From the NCBI RefSeq assembly GCF_001767395.1, contig NZ_CP017014.1, positions 3,737,012 through 3,801,011 of the forward strand: 64,000 nt of DNA, in the 5' to 3' direction. Shown here one piece after another: positions 50,402-61,571 of this stretch. Numbering within the stretch: position 1 is the first letter of the stretch; each line of letters begins with the position of its first letter. The position numbers and the translations under genes were made by a program. The DNA is from Rhodococcus sp. WMMA185. Its GTDB lineage: Bacteria; Actinomycetota; Actinomycetes; Mycobacteriales; Mycobacteriaceae. The notes below the pieces were generated by a model that saw nothing but the letters and a program-made list of their open reading frames with translations, searched no databases and was not told where the DNA came from.

Positions 50402-53400
50402 GTGCCAGATATCGCGACCATCTCCGTCTCCGAACCCGAAGGGTCTTCGCCCCCGGCCCTCGAGAACAAACGGAACGAGCATCGGACGACTCGTCTGGTC
50501 GCCATCGTCGCCGGTCTCATTGGGTTCGTGTTGTCGGTGGCGACGCCATTCCTCCCGGTACAGCAGACGACGGCCGCGGTGAATTGGCCTGAGAACGGGG
50601 TCGTCGGCGATCTCGAAGCACCGCTGATGTCGCAGGTGCCGATCGACCTGTCGGCGACGATTCCGTGTTCCGTAGTTGCCCAACTACCCGCGGAGGGCGG
50701 ACTTCTTCTGGCGACCGCTCCCGCACAGGGTGACAACGCCGCGATGAACGCAATGTTCGTTCGGGCCACCGAGACCTCCGTCGACGTGATCGACCGCAAT
50801 GTCGTGGTCGCGACGGCGCCGCGCGAACAGGTCGAGACGGTGGGTTGCTCGGAGATCGTCATCACTTCGAACATCGACGCAACGTCTGCCGAGTTCACAG
50901 GTCTGACGACCCCGAGCGGCGACCCGGTCTCCGGTGAGCTCACCGGCGACCTCCGGCCGCAGATCGTGGGTGTCTTCAGCGACCTTCCCGATGGACCGGC
51001 GCCATCCGGCCTGTCGTTCACTGCAAACGTCGACTCCCGGTTCTCGTTGAGTCCGACGCTCATCAAGTCCATCTCGATCATCGTGGCCATCCTTGCCACG
51101 GTCATCGCGCTCGTCGCCCTCAGCCGCCTCGACGGCATGGACGGCCGGGGGCATCGCAGCTTCTTCCCGGCGAACTGGTGGAAGTTCACACCACTCGACG
51201 GGGTTGTCGTCGGCACACTGGTGCTCTGGCATTTCATCGGTGCCAATACATCCGACGACGGCTACATACTCAGCATGGCGCGGGTCTCCGAACACGCCGG
51301 CTACATGGCCAACTACTACCGCTGGTTCGGCGTCCCCGAAGCACCGTTCGGTTGGTATTACGACGTACTGGCGGCGATGACCAACATTTCGACCGCGAGT
51401 CCGTTCATGCGGCTACCCGCACTGATCGCCGGGATCCTCTGCTGGCTGCTGATCAGCCGCGAGGTGGCACCTCGTCTGGGTCGCGCCGTGCGCCGAAACA
51501 ACGTCGCCCTGTGGACCGCGGGATTCATCTTCCTCGCGTTCTGGCTGCCCTATAACAACGGTCTGCGGCCCGAGCCGATCGTGGCGCTCGGCGCGCTGCT
51601 CACCTGGTGCTCGATGGAGCGTGCCATTGCGACCGGACGCCTGTTCCCGGCAGCCATCGCAGTCCTGATCGCTGCGTTCACTCTCGCTGCCGCCCCGACG
51701 GGTCTGATGTGCGTGGCTGCCCTGCTCGCGGGTGCGCGACCGATCGTTCGCATCGTCGTGAAGCGTCACCGTGAGGTAGGGACGCTGGCGTTGCTGGCAC
51801 CGATCGCCGCTGCCGGAACCGTCCTTCTGGTCGTGGTGTTCTACACCCAGACCCTCGCCACCGTGATGGAGGCCACCCGTGTGCGCACCCTGATCGGGCC
51901 GAACCTCAAGTGGTTCGAGGACTTCCTGCGGTACTACTTTCTGTTGCTCCCGACCGCCGACGGTTCCCTCCCCCGCCGATTCGCGTTCTTCGCGATGATT
52001 CTCTGCCTGTTCGCAACCCTGTTCATCCTGGTGCGTCGCGGACGGATTCCCGGTGTCGCGACTGCTCCGTCGTGGCGGCTGATAGGTGTCGTGATCGGCA
52101 CGATCTTCTTGATGATGTTCAACCCCACGAAGTCGACTCACCACTTCGGTGCGTACGCGGGCATCGCTGGCTCGCTCGCCGCACTCACCGCGGTCGCGGT
52201 GTCGGCTGCGGTTCTCCGGTCTCAGCGCAACCGCACGGTCTTTCTCGCCGGAGTTCTGTTCATGCTGGCGGTGAGCTTCGCCGGTATCAACGGATACTGG
52301 TACGTCTCGACCTATGGCGTGCCGTGGTTCGACAAGCCCGTTTCCTTCCAGGGGTACCAGTCCTACACCTTCCTCTACATGCTGTTCGGGGTCGCCCTGG
52401 CCGTAGCGGCGTGGCAGCACCTGCGTCAAGGTTTCGCCAAATCATCCGCCGGCAAGAACACACGCAAACGCAGACTCGCCAATAAATTCTTCGCGGCGCC
52501 GCTCACCCTCGCTGCCGGGTTGATGGTGTTGTTCGAAGTACTCTCGCTTGCCAAGGGCGCCGTTGCGCAGTACCCGGCGTACTCGCTGGCCCGATCCAAC
52601 TTCGAGGCCTTGGCCGGACATACCTGTGGACTCGCCGACGACGTCCTCGTGGAGCCCGACACCAACAGCGGAAATCTCAATCCCATAGCCGATCCGTCAC
52701 AACCGCTGGCTGACCCCGCCAATCCACTGGGCGGCGCGAACCCCGTCGGCTTCTCGCCCAACGGGGTTGCCTCCGATCTGACCGCCGACGCCGTCGCGGC
52801 CGTTCCTGGCGAGCGCAGCACCAACGGCCAGAGCGTCGACCCGGGCCTCGATACCGCTTCCGGGGCCGGAACAGGCCAAGTCGGCGTCAACGGCAGCAGC
52901 GTCGCACTGCCGTTCGGACTCGACCCCAGCACGACACCCGTCATGGGCAGTTTCCAAGGAGGCGTCCAGGAACCGGCCAGCCTGACGTCGAGCTGGTACG
53001 CACTCCCCGAACGCAGCGACGACAGCCCGCTGATCGTTATCTCTGCGGCCGGACGCATATGGTCGGAAGACGCGACCGGCGCCATCACCTACGGGCAGTC
53101 ACTGCTGCTCGAATACGGCAAACGCCAACCCGACGGCACCGTCGAGCCTCAGGGAACATACCTCCCCAAAGACATCGGGCCGGCACCGTCGTGGCGCAAC
53201 CTCCGCATCCCGATCAACGAACTGTCCCCGGACGCCGACGCGGTGCGCATCCTCGCCAACGACCCCAACCTCGCCGGCGATCAATGGCTCGCATTCACCG
53301 CACCCCGCGTCCCCAAGCTAGAGACCCTCAACTCGATGGTCGGTAGCTCGCAGCCCGTACTGCTGGATTGGGCTGTAGCACTTCAGTTCCCGTGCCAGCA

Positions 53401-53713
53401 TCCATTCGATCACCGGGACGGTGTCGCGCAAATGCCGAACTACCGCATCCTTCCCGACTACGTGCTCGCCAACCTGATGACCAACCAGTGGCAGTCCGAG
53501 GAGGGCGGTGGTCCGCTGGGATTCTCGTACATGCTTGCCGGCGCGAACACCGTCCCCACCTACCTGAAGGATGACTGGGATCGCGACTGGGGTTCCCTCG
53601 AGCGGCTCGACCGGTACTACCCCGACGCCGTTCCCGCCACACTCGATACCGGAACCGCGACCAGGTCAGGACTTTGGTCACCGGGCACCCTGCGCGTATA
53701 CGAAAACCCGTAG
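50402..53713 (+). CDS. embB: arabinosyltransferase, EmbB-like
   Basis: An 1103-residue Emb protein. Resemblance to EmbB shows in VDVIDRNVVVATAPREQVET, DVLVEPDTNSGNLNP, GGANPVGFSPNGV and the end TRSGLWSPGTLRV. The catalytic Asp pair is at 285-286 in NTSDDGYILSMARVSEHAGY. The ethambutol-determining segment corresponding to Ile303-Met306 of M. tuberculosis reads ILSM here. EmbB with its partner makes the 3,5-branched hexaarabinofuranoside ends of arabinan. GTG 50402 is preceded by GGAAA; TTG 50357 is an alternative. There is no third emb gene in the window. Confidence 0.88.
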   Translation: MPDIATISVSEPEGSSPPALENKRNEHRTTRLVAIVAGLIGFVLSVATPFLPVQQTTAAVNWPENGVVGDLEAPLMSQVPIDLSATIPCSVVAQLPAEGGLLLATAPAQGDNAAMNAMFVRATETSVDVIDRNVVVATAPREQVETVGCSEIVITSNIDATSAEFTGLTTPSGDPVSGELTGDLRPQIVGVFSDLPDGPAPSGLSFTANVDSRFSLSPTLIKSISIIVAILATVIALVALSRLDGMDGRGHRSFFPANWWKFTPLDGVVVGTLVLWHFIGANTSDDGYILSMARVSEHAGYMANYYRWFGVPEAPFGWYYDVLAAMTNISTASPFMRLPALIAGILCWLLISREVAPRLGRAVRRNNVALWTAGFIFLAFWLPYNNGLRPEPIVALGALLTWCSMERAIATGRLFPAAIAVLIAAFTLAAAPTGLMCVAALLAGARPIVRIVVKRHREVGTLALLAPIAAAGTVLLVVVFYTQTLATVMEATRVRTLIGPNLKWFEDFLRYYFLLLPTADGSLPRRFAFFAMILCLFATLFILVRRGRIPGVATAPSWRLIGVVIGTIFLMMFNPTKSTHHFGAYAGIAGSLAALTAVAVSAAVLRSQRNRTVFLAGVLFMLAVSFAGINGYWYVSTYGVPWFDKPVSFQGYQSYTFLYMLFGVALAVAAWQHLRQGFAKSSAGKNTRKRRLANKFFAAPLTLAAGLMVLFEVLSLAKGAVAQYPAYSLARSNFEALAGHTCGLADDVLVEPDTNSGNLNPIADPSQPLADPANPLGGANPVGFSPNGVASDLTADAVAAVPGERSTNGQSVDPGLDTASGAGTGQVGVNGSSVALPFGLDPSTTPVMGSFQGGVQEPASLTSSWYALPERSDDSPLIVISAAGRIWSEDATGAITYGQSLLLEYGKRQPDGTVEPQGTYLPKDIGPAPSWRNLRIPINELSPDADAVRILANDPNLAGDQWLAFTAPRVPKLETLNSMVGSSQPVLLDWAVALQFPCQHPFDHRDGVAQMPNYRILPDYVLANLMTNQWQSEEGGGPLGFSYMLAGANTVPTYLKDDWDRDWGSLERLDRYYPDAVPATLDTGTATRSGLWSPGTLRVYENP

Positions 53714-53733
53714 CCTGCCGCGCCGCGCCACCG

Positions 53734-53780
53734 CCCGATGTGACATTCGTTCCGTCTGACTGAACGAATGTCACATCGGG
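53734..53780. repeat. intergenic inverted repeat, family 1 copy B
   Basis: Perfect 18-bp arms 53734-53751 (CCCGATGTGACATTCGTT) and 53763-53780 with an 11-base loop, 20 bases after the embB stop. A strong terminator candidate, sharing ATGTNACATTCGT with copies A and C. Confidence 0.85.
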
Positions 53781-53894
53781 TGACAGGCGGACAATGAATT
53801 GCGGCGTTGCCCACAGCTTCTCGTTCATCCACAGGCTGATGTCCGACCTGGCGTTTCGTGGCACGTCCCGAGGCATCTCGTACATGCTCTGAGC

Positions 53895-54869
53895 ATGCGA
53901 CGAGGAACCTGGGCCGACGATCTCTCTGCGACAACCGCGATCAGCCGCGACGGCGTGATTCGGGCGGCCACACTCGAACGGTTGGGTGTCGCGAAGGGGA
54001 CGATCTCCGCGCGCTGCAACGACGGCGGTCCGTGGCAGCGCATCCTGCCCGGAGTGGTCCTGCTGCACAACGGGCCACCGACAACGCTGCAGCGCAATCT
54101 GGCAGCACTCGAATACGGCGGCCCCGATTCGATCCTGTCGGGACACGCAGCTCTGGCCGCATTGGGCTATGCGCAGTCAGCATCGAGAAATGAAGTGCTG
54201 CTTCTCATTCCGAACACCCGGCATCGCCGGGACACATCGTATGTGAGAGTTGAACGGACGTGGAGAATGCCCGAGCCGATCGGGCGCGGGCTTCTACGCG
54301 TCGCTCCGCACGCCCGTTGTCTACTCGATGCGGGTCGACGCACAGTGCAAGCCGACAGTTGTCGGGCGTTGCTCGCAGGCGGAATCCAACGTGGTGATGT
54401 GACGGTGGACGAACTCGCGCGTGAGCTCGCTGCCGGTTCAGACAGGGGAAGCCGGTTGCCCCGCGCAGTGCTGCACGAATTGAGCCACGACGCGCACTCC
54501 GTGGCGGAGGTGCATGCTCAGAAGCTGTATTCCAGAAGCGGACTTCCCCCGATGCTGCACAACATCGATGTGTGCTCCGCCGCCGGGCTGTGGATTGCAC
54601 GCCCCGACGGTTGGCTCGACGACGTCGCCCTCGCCTGGGAGATCGACTCTCTGAAATACCACTTCTCACCAGAACTGCACGAGGCCACGGTCGTACGTCG
54701 GGCGCGGATGCAGCGCGAGGGAATCATCGTCGTGACACACCTACCAAAGCAGATCCAGACCGACCCTGCGACTGTGCTCGCGGACTTGCGCGCCGCCTTC
54801 TCGCTTGCTGCCTCACGCCCCCGGCCACCAGTCTCCATCTACACAGAAGAGAACCGACGGTCGGCATGA
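53895..54869 (+). CDS. AbiEi-antitoxin-domain-like protein with nuclease-like C-terminus
   Basis: A 324-residue protein from ATG 53895. The N-terminal winged-helix part (ISRDGVIRAATLERLGVAKG and WQRILPGVVLLHNGP) resembles the AbiEi-type antitoxin domain common in actinobacteria. The C-terminal part (about 225-310) has GWLDDVALAWEIDSLKYHFS, RRARMQREGIIVVTHLPKQI, a pattern like the DUF559/very-short-patch-repair endonuclease fold (D...E..K). No toxin gene is adjacent. The function is unknown; these orphan proteins are abundant in Rhodococcus-type genomes. It lies between two family 1 inverted repeats. Confidence 0.65.
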   Translation: MRRGTWADDLSATTAISRDGVIRAATLERLGVAKGTISARCNDGGPWQRILPGVVLLHNGPPTTLQRNLAALEYGGPDSILSGHAALAALGYAQSASRNEVLLLIPNTRHRRDTSYVRVERTWRMPEPIGRGLLRVAPHARCLLDAGRRTVQADSCRALLAGGIQRGDVTVDELARELAAGSDRGSRLPRAVLHELSHDAHSVAEVHAQKLYSRSGLPPMLHNIDVCSAAGLWIARPDGWLDDVALAWEIDSLKYHFSPELHEATVVRRARMQREGIIVVTHLPKQIQTDPATVLADLRAAFSLAASRPRPPVSIYTEENRRSA

Positions 54870-54872
54870 CGC

Positions 54873-54937
54873 GTCTCGTCGCCCAATGTCACATTCGTCT
54901 AATCAGACTGACCCGATGGGACATTGGGAGACGAGAC
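54873..54937. repeat. intergenic inverted repeat, family 1 copy C
   Basis: Arms 54873-54890 (GTCTCGTCGCCCAATGTC) and 54920-54937 match at 17 of 18 positions. It lies between convergent stops at 54869 and 54946. The left half contains CCCAATGTCACATTCGTCTA, as in copy A at 3879. Confidence 0.82.
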
Positions 54938-54945
54938 CGAAAGAA

Positions 54946-56487
54946 CTACAGAGGCATCAGGTCGTGCTTGCGCGGATTGGGCTCCACCTTCTTGTCGCGC
55001 AGCAGCGTCAACGCCTTCCGAATCTCGAGCCGGGTCTTCGACGGCTCGATCACGGCGTCGATGTACCCACGCTCGGCTGCGATGTACGGCGTCGCGATGT
55101 TCTCGTTGTAGAAGTTGATCAGCTGGCGACGCACGGCGGGCGCGTTCTCGCCTGCCGCCTCGATCTGCCTGCGGCCGATCAGATCGACGGCCCCCTCGGC
55201 GCCCATCACCGCGATACGAGCTGTGGGCCACGCAAAGTTGATGTCTGCACCCAGCTGCTTCGAACCCATGACGGCGTAGGCGCCGCCGTACGCCTTGCGG
55301 ATCACCACCGTCACCTTCGGCACCGTCGCCAGCACGAACGCGAAGATGAACCGTCCGCCGCGCTTGATGACCCCGATCTTCTCCTGCTCGAGGCCGGGAA
55401 GGAAACCGGGAGTATCGACCGCGAATACGAGTGGAATCTCGAACGCGTCGCAGATACGGATGAAATGGGCGGCCTTGTCGGATGCCGCGGCGTCCAGCGC
55501 ACCGGCCGACACGAGTGGCTGGTTCGCGATCACTCCGACAGTGCGCCCGTCCACTCGCGCGAACCCGGTGATGACGTTCATCGCGACCTGCCCGGAGATC
55601 TCGTGGAAATCCCCGTCGTCGAAGATTCGCATGAGAATGTCATGCATGTCGTAGCCGGCGTTATCCGAATCTGGGATAAACGTATCCAGTTCGCGATCGG
55701 ACGCCGTGATCTCCGGTTCGAGGCCGGGATTGACGATCGGCGGCAGCTCTTTGCAACTCGACGGCATGTAGCTCAGGTAATTGCGAACCCACTCGAATGC
55801 AGCCTTCTCGTCCGGTGCGACGTGATGGAGGTTGCCGTACTGGGCCTGATTCCGTGCCCCGCCCAGTTCCTCGAGGCTGATGTCCTCTCCGGTGATCTTG
55901 CGAACCACGTCGGGGCCAGTGACGAACATGTACGACTCTTCGGTCGCCACCAGAACGTCCGTGTTGATCGGTGCATACACCGCGCCGCCCGCACACTTGC
56001 CCAGAATCACCGAGATCTGCGGGCACATGCCCGACAGCGGTTCCTGGCGACGGCCGAGTTCTGCGTACCAGGCCAGCGAGGTCACCGCATCTTGGACACG
56101 GGCCCCCGCCGACTCGTTGATACCGACACAGGGGCAGCCGATCTTGGCGGCAAACTCCATGATGGCGGCCACCTTACGGCCGAACATCTCCCCGACTGCT
56201 CCGCCGAACACCGTCTGATCGTGGGAGAAGACCGCCACAGGACGCCCGTCCACGGTGCCGTGCCCGGTGACGACGCCGTCGCCGTACGGATTGTTCGGGT
56301 CACCCGGCAACTTCGCGAGTGCACCCATCTCGACGAAGCTGCCGGGATCGAGCAGCATGTCGATGCGGTCACGCGGAGTCGGCAGGCCCTTCGCCTCACG
56401 CTTCGCAATGGCCTTGGGCGAACCCGGCGTCTTCGCCGACTCGAGCTTTTCGCGCAGTTCGGCAAGCTTGTCTGCGGTGGTGGTCAC
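54946..56487 (-). CDS. accD4: acyl-CoA carboxylase beta subunit AccD4
   Basis: A 513-residue carboxyltransferase (Rv3799c family). The N-terminal crotonase-like half has [20 protein letters not shown] and the C-terminal half [39 protein letters not shown] and [16 protein letters not shown], which form the acyl-CoA and biotin oxyanion sites. With AccA3, AccD5 and AccE it carboxylates the long acyl-CoA that becomes the alpha-branch of mycolic acids. GTG 56487 overlaps the pks13 stop (GTGA), so the gene is translationally coupled as third gene of fadD32-pks13-accD4. Confidence 0.95.
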   Translation of the reverse strand: MTTTADKLAELREKLESAKTPGSPKAIAKREAKGLPTPRDRIDMLLDPGSFVEMGALAKLPGDPNNPYGDGVVTGHGTVDGRPVAVFSHDQTVFGGAVGEMFGRKVAAIMEFAAKIGCPCVGINESAGARVQDAVTSLAWYAELGRRQEPLSGMCPQISVILGKCAGGAVYAPINTDVLVATEESYMFVTGPDVVRKITGEDISLEELGGARNQAQYGNLHHVAPDEKAAFEWVRNYLSYMPSSCKELPPIVNPGLEPEITASDRELDTFIPDSDNAGYDMHDILMRIFDDGDFHEISGQVAMNVITGFARVDGRTVGVIANQPLVSAGALDAAASDKAAHFIRICDAFEIPLVFAVDTPGFLPGLEQEKIGVIKRGGRFIFAFVLATVPKVTVVIRKAYGGAYAVMGSKQLGADINFAWPTARIAVMGAEGAVDLIGRRQIEAAGENAPAVRRQLINFYNENIATPYIAAERGYIDAVIEPSKTRLEIRKALTLLRDKKVEPNPRKHDLMPL

Positions 56488-59400
56488 TGATGCGCTCCAC
56501 TTCCGGCGGCCTCGATCTCCGCCAGCTTCTTGGTCAGGTCCGCCCCGACCTTCGCAATGTACGGCTCGTCAACGACTTGAATGTGGTCGCCACCCACATG
56601 GATGACCTCGAGGTTCTTCACTGCTTCGCCCCAGCCGCCGTCGGGCTTGCGGGTCTTGAAGGCGGGCTCGAGAACTATCGCGTCGTCGTGGTAGCGATCG
56701 GCCATGTAGAGGACGACGTCGCCGTCGTACCGCTGCAGTTCAGCCGTTTGAATCGCCCGGTTGTCGAGCCAAGATGTGCGCTGATGCTCGATGATCCCGC
56801 CTGGGATTTTAGCTCCGCTCAACTTGAGCAGATCCATCAAGATCTTGATCTGCTCGTCGTCGCTCTCTGCGGCCGCGAGTTTGTCGTACGGCAGCGGGTA
56901 GTCCACGTTGTAGGTCTTCTTCGCGAAGGCGGCGTACCGCTGCCAGCGCTTGCGGATCTCTTCCGGGGTTTCCTCGACCTTCTCACCGGCCATCACGGTG
57001 TCGATGAGGCCGACGATCCGAACATCGGCGCCGGACTCGCGCAGCAATCTCGCCACCGCATAGGCCAGCACCCCACCGAGCGACCAGCCGCAGAGCACGT
57101 ACGGTCCGTCACCCTGGATCTCCCGAATGAGAGGCAGGTACTCAGCCGCGCGCACCTCGATCGGCCCCTCGGTACGTTCGAGTCCGTACATCGGGGTGTC
57201 CGCCGGCAGACGCCTGAGCAGTGGCTCGTACGCCACGGTGGAACCACCGGCGGGGTGGAACACGAAGACCGGCACTGCCGTGGAGCCTGCGGGGCGAGGC
57301 CGCAGCGCCCTGACCAGTCCGTCGATCTTGTCTGCGTCCTCGAGGAACCCGCGCACCACATTGGCCAGTTCCTCAATGGTGGTGGAGTCGAGCACGTCGT
57401 CGAACGTGATGTCTCCGTTCGCCCGCTCCGACAACCTCGCAGCGAGCTTTTCCGCCGTCTCGTCGCTGAGGATCGGAAGCGTGTTGAAGATGCCCTTCGC
57501 CGACTCGCCGGTGACGACGGCCCACGTGGCGAATGTCAGGCGCTCGGCCGCATCACGAGGCGGTACGTTCGTGTCGGTCGCGTCAGCCGGTTCTTCCTCG
57601 CTGCCCGGGGTAGCGGCCCCGGCGTCACTGCCGGTCTGGGCGTCACGGTCGGCCTCAACAGCCTCGCCGGCCTCGGTCTCACGGTCGGCCTCTCCGGCCT
57701 CGGTCTCACGGTCGGCCTCTCCGGCCTCCTCCGCTTCCCGCTGCGCTTTCTGACTGTCGGCCAGCGCCTGCACTTCTTCTCGGTTCTCCACCGCGTAGCG
57801 CAGGTATTTGGCAACCTCCAGAAGGTTCGCATCACGGACGGCCTGCAACTGCAATTGCGGAATATCGAATTCGTACTCGACACGGTTCTTGATCCGCACA
57901 GCCATCAGCGAGTCGAGGCCCAACTCGACAAGCGGGATCTCTGCAGGCAGGTCCTCCGTGGCGTAGCCCATCGACTCCGCGACGATCAGCGTCAGACGCT
58001 CCTCGAGCGTCTGCGAACCGTTCGGATCCCACTTCTCACCGATGTCATCGACGACCTCCGGCAACTCCTCCATGGGAGAGCTGGACTTCACCGGTGCAGC
58101 CAGGACGGGTTCGGGCAGGGCGTCACCGGAGGTGACCGCAGCCTCGAACAACAGCGTGAAACTCGCTCCGGTTCGGGCGTGCACCTGCAGCGATGCTCCA
58201 CCCGGATGAGAGTTGAGCGTCGTGGTCAGCGTTCCCTCGGCGGGAACGTGTGCGTGCAATACGGACGCTGTGAGCGTCACGTCGGACAACACCTGGGACG
58301 CGGCAGCGGTTGCCAACGCGGGCAAGTCGGTGACAGCACCGGCCTGAACCTCCCACGCGTGCCGGCCGTCCGGCAACGACACGTGCGCTCCCGGAACGCG
58401 GGTGTTGCCACTCGAATTGACCCGGGTCTCCAACCAGTACGGCTTGCGGATCCACGCGGTGCGCGGGAGCTCGGCGAAGCCTCCCTCGGGCAGCAGCGAC
58501 GACAGATCGACGGCATGCCCGTGCACGTACAACTGAGCGAGCGCGGAGAGGACACCGAGTGGCTCGTCCTCCTTGCGCTTGAGCGTCTGGATCAGCTGCA
58601 TATCGTGCAAGCCCGCGTCGAAGGCGGTGGCGGCCACGGACATAAGTGCCACGGGGTTGGGTGCCAACTCCACAAATGTGGTGTGACCAGAGCCGACCGC
58701 AAGCCGGACGGCGTTGGTGAAGTACACGCTGTGGCGCAACCCCTTGGTCCAGTACTCCTCGCGGTGGATCGGCTCGTGGCCGGCGCGGTAGAAGGTCTCC
58801 TTGTCGACCGAGGAGTACACACCGAGTTTCAGCTTGTTCGGCGCGATTCCGGCGAGCTCGGCGGCCAGTTCGCCCAGCAGCGGATCGACCTGGGAGGTGT
58901 GGCTCGCGCCCTTCGTCTTGAGAACGCGTGCCATCTTCTCTTCGCCTTCGGCGCGCGCAACGATGGCGTTGACCTCGGACTCGGGGCCACCGATCACGGT
59001 GTGCGTCGGAGCCGCGTACACGCAGACCTCGAGGTGGGGGAAGTCGGGAAGAACGCTCCCGATCTCCTCCGCGCTGTACTCGACGAGCGCCATGAGACGA
59101 ATGTCGTCGCCCTCGAGCAGCGCCTCGGCCTCACCCATCAGCCGGGAGCGGGCACAGATCACGCGCACCGCGTCCTCGAGCGGCAGACCACCCGAGATGT
59201 AGGCAGCGGCAGCCTCACCCATGGAGTGTCCGACGACAGCCTCGGCGTCGGCGCCATGGTGACGCAGGAGCGCTGCCAAACCGATCTGAATCACAAAGAT
59301 GCCGACCTGCGACGTCTCGACGTCATAGTCGATCGAGTCGTCGAGGAACTTCTCCTTCATGGAGTAGCCGGCCTCATCCTCGATCAGCGCGTCGACCTCG

Positions 59401-61532
59401 TCGACCGCGGCCGCGAAGACCGAGTTCTCCAGATACAACTGCTTGGCCATCTTGCGATGCTGCGAACCGAAGCCCGAGAGGACCCAGACGGGGCCCTGCG
59501 GTGACGGCGAATCCGCTGAGAACACTCCCTGGCCCGGCTTACCGGCGGCAACCGCACGTAACCCGGTGATTGCCTCGGCGCGGGTCTTGGCGAGCACCAC
59601 CGCACGCGATCGGCCGTGGTTGCGGCGTGCAAGAGTTCGGGCGACGTCGGCGAGCGGAGTAGTGCTGCCCTCCTCGGTCTCTAGCCAGTCAGCGAGATCC
59701 GATGCTGCACGGCGACGACGCGACGGCAACGCACCGGATACCGCGAGCACCACTGTCTGCTCGGCACTCTGCGACTCCGGCGCTTCGGATGCCCCCTGCG
59801 ACTCCGTCGCTTCAGATCCGTCTGTCGCCGGGGCCTCGGGCGCCTCTTCTGCCTCGTTCACCGAAGGTCCGGTGTACTCACGCACCACCACGTGAGCGTT
59901 GGTGCCGCCGAAGCCGAACCCGGACACGCCTGCGATGGCGGAACCGGTGTATCGCGGCCAGGCCGCGCCCTCGGGGATCACCTGCAGGTGCGCTTTGTCG
60001 AAGGCGATGTATGGATTGGGACCCGCGAAATTCAGCGTGGGCGGCAACGCGTCTTCCCGCATAGACAGGACGACCTTGATCAACCCGGCGGCTCCTGCGG
60101 CGGCCTCGAGGTGCCCGAAGTTGGTCTTGGCGGAACCGAGCAGCGCGGGCTGGTCGTCGGCGCGTCCACGGCCGACGACGCGCCCGAGCGCATCAGCCTC
60201 GATGGGGTCGCCGAGGATCGTTCCGGTGCCGTGAGCCTCGATATAGTCGACCCCCGCCGGATTGATACCGGCGTCGCGGTACGCGTGCCGCAGCACATCG
60301 GCCTGCGCGTCGGGGTTCGGGGCGGCAAGACCGTTGGAACGCCCGTCCTGGTTGACCGCGCTGCCCGCGATGACTGCCAGAACCTCGTCCCCGTCGCGCT
60401 CAGCGTCGTCGAGGCGCTTGAGCACGAGGAGACCACCGCCCTCGGCGCGAATCATGCCGTCGGCGTCAGAGGAGAATGCCTTGATCCGGCCGTTCTTCGC
60501 CATCACATCCAACTGGTCGAATCCCAGTGTGGCGGGTGGGGCGATAAGCATGTTGACGCCACCGGCGAGCGCGACTTCCGATTCACCGGACCGCAGCGAA
60601 CGCACCGCCTGGTGCACAGCAACCAGCGAAGAGGAACACGCGGTATCGATGGCGACGGACGGGCCGCGGAAATCGTAGAAGTAGGAGACTCGGTTGGCGA
60701 CGATGGACGTCGCCGTACCGGTCAGCGCGTAGGGGTGCGCGTTGGTCGGGTCGCTGACCGCAAGAAGTTGATAATCGTTGGCGGAGCTACCGATGAAGAC
60801 ACCGACCTCCCCACCCTTCAGGCTGCTCGCAGGAATACGGGCGTGCTCGAGCGCCTCCCAGGTCAGTTCCATCGCCAGACGCTGCTGAGGGTCGACGTTG
60901 ACGACCTCGAGCGGGGACATCGCGAAGAACTCGGCGTCGAAGCCCTTCAGGTCGTCGAGGTAGCCGCCGAGCGTGTTGGCCTTCTCGATCGCAGCCTTGA
61001 TCTGCGGGTCGGAGGCGAACTCCTCCCAACGACCTTCGGGTAGCTCCGAGATGCCGTCGCGGCCCTCCGCGAGCATCTCCCACATCTGCGCGGGAGTCGT
61101 TCCCGCGCCCGGGAACCGCGTGGCCAACCCGACGATCGCGATGTCGTGCGCGTCCGACGACGGAGCCGACGCGTAGTACGCGGCGTCGACTCCGTCGTCG
61201 GTCTGCTCGGGTTCACCCTCGATGATGCGGGTAGCGAGCGACGCGATGGTGGGGTGCTGATAGGCAACGGTCGCGGTGAGCGTGACACCCACGAGTTCCT
61301 CGATCTCACCACTGAGAGCGACGGCATCCCGAGACGACAGACCGAACTCTTCCATCGGACGGTCGTCGGTGATCTGCTCGATCGGTTGCCCGGTGACGTC
61401 GGCGATCCAGTTGCGCAGCCACTCACGCAACTGCGCAACCGTCAGGTCACCGGCACCGCCGGACCCATCTCCCGTCGCTTCGCTCGCCGTCACTTCGCTC
61501 GCCCGGTCACGATCATCATCTATTTCAGCCAT
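56484..61532 (-). CDS. pks13: mycolate condensing polyketide synthase Pks13
   Basis: A 1682-residue synthase (Rv3800c is 1733). Domains in order: ACP1 (about 30-110, Ser66 in [10 protein letters not shown]), ketosynthase (about 130-560, Cys299 in [12 protein letters not shown]), acyltransferase (about 660-990, Ser770 in [11 protein letters not shown]), ACP2 (about 1170-1240, Ser1208 in [13 protein letters not shown]) and thioesterase (about 1420-1675, Ser1484 in [11 protein letters not shown]). It condenses the meromycoloyl chain from FadD32 with the carboxyacyl chain from AccD4 and transfers the beta-keto ester to trehalose. Linkers contain short tandem repeats. ATG 61532 is 39 bases after the fadD32 stop. 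Confidence 0.97.
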   Translation of the reverse strand: MAEIDDDRDRASEVTASEATGDGSGGAGDLTVAQLREWLRNWIADVTGQPIEQITDDRPMEEFGLSSRDAVALSGEIEELVGVTLTATVAYQHPTIASLATRIIEGEPEQTDDGVDAAYYASAPSSDAHDIAIVGLATRFPGAGTTPAQMWEMLAEGRDGISELPEGRWEEFASDPQIKAAIEKANTLGGYLDDLKGFDAEFFAMSPLEVVNVDPQQRLAMELTWEALEHARIPASSLKGGEVGVFIGSSANDYQLLAVSDPTNAHPYALTGTATSIVANRVSYFYDFRGPSVAIDTACSSSLVAVHQAVRSLRSGESEVALAGGVNMLIAPPATLGFDQLDVMAKNGRIKAFSSDADGMIRAEGGGLLVLKRLDDAERDGDEVLAVIAGSAVNQDGRSNGLAAPNPDAQADVLRHAYRDAGINPAGVDYIEAHGTGTILGDPIEADALGRVVGRGRADDQPALLGSAKTNFGHLEAAAGAAGLIKVVLSMREDALPPTLNFAGPNPYIAFDKAHLQVIPEGAAWPRYTGSAIAGVSGFGFGGTNAHVVVREYTGPSVNEAEEAPEAPATDGSEATESQGASEAPESQSAEQTVVLAVSGALPSRRRRAASDLADWLETEEGSTTPLADVARTLARRNHGRSRAVVLAKTRAEAITGLRAVAAGKPGQGVFSADSPSPQGPVWVLSGFGSQHRKMAKQLYLENSVFAAAVDEVDALIEDEAGYSMKEKFLDDSIDYDVETSQVGIFVIQIGLAALLRHHGADAEAVVGHSMGEAAAAYISGGLPLEDAVRVICARSRLMGEAEALLEGDDIRLMALVEYSAEEIGSVLPDFPHLEVCVYAAPTHTVIGGPESEVNAIVARAEGEEKMARVLKTKGASHTSQVDPLLGELAAELAGIAPNKLKLGVYSSVDKETFYRAGHEPIHREEYWTKGLRHSVYFTNAVRLAVGSGHTTFVELAPNPVALMSVAATAFDAGLHDMQLIQTLKRKEDEPLGVLSALAQLYVHGHAVDLSSLLPEGGFAELPRTAWIRKPYWLETRVNSSGNTRVPGAHVSLPDGRHAWEVQAGAVTDLPALATAAASQVLSDVTLTASVLHAHVPAEGTLTTTLNSHPGGASLQVHARTGASFTLLFEAAVTSGDALPEPVLAAPVKSSSPMEELPEVVDDIGEKWDPNGSQTLEERLTLIVAESMGYATEDLPAEIPLVELGLDSLMAVRIKNRVEYEFDIPQLQLQAVRDANLLEVAKYLRYAVENREEVQALADSQKAQREAEEAGEADRETEAGEADRETEAGEAVEADRDAQTGSDAGAATPGSEEEPADATDTNVPPRDAAERLTFATWAVVTGESAKGIFNTLPILSDETAEKLAARLSERANGDITFDDVLDSTTIEELANVVRGFLEDADKIDGLVRALRPRPAGSTAVPVFVFHPAGGSTVAYEPLLRRLPADTPMYGLERTEGPIEVRAAEYLPLIREIQGDGPYVLCGWSLGGVLAYAVARLLRESGADVRIVGLIDTVMAGEKVEETPEEIRKRWQRYAAFAKKTYNVDYPLPYDKLAAAESDDEQIKILMDLLKLSGAKIPGGIIEHQRTSWLDNRAIQTAELQRYDGDVVLYMADRYHDDAIVLEPAFKTRKPDGGWGEAVKNLEVIHVGGDHIQVVDEPYIAKVGADLTKKLAEIEAAGSGAHQ
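57669..57722 (-). repeat. 27-bp tandem repeat in Pks13 linker
   Basis: Two identical 27-bp units (57669-57695, 57696-57722) encode the acidic EADRETEAG repeat between ACP2 and the thioesterase. Weaker 27-bp and 15-bp duplications occur in the KS-AT linker (near 59769) and in the N-terminal lead (61474-61503). Confidence 0.88.
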
Positions 61533-61571
61533 CAGCTCACCAAGCTACCCGTCAGGAAGTGGACTTATTCG

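Noticed and set aside
56319..59504. 1061-residue open frame on the plus strand opposite pks13
   Set aside because: It is the antisense shadow of a clear Pks13 reading frame in high-GC DNA; it has no family motifs and is rich in Arg/His/Gln as such shadows are.
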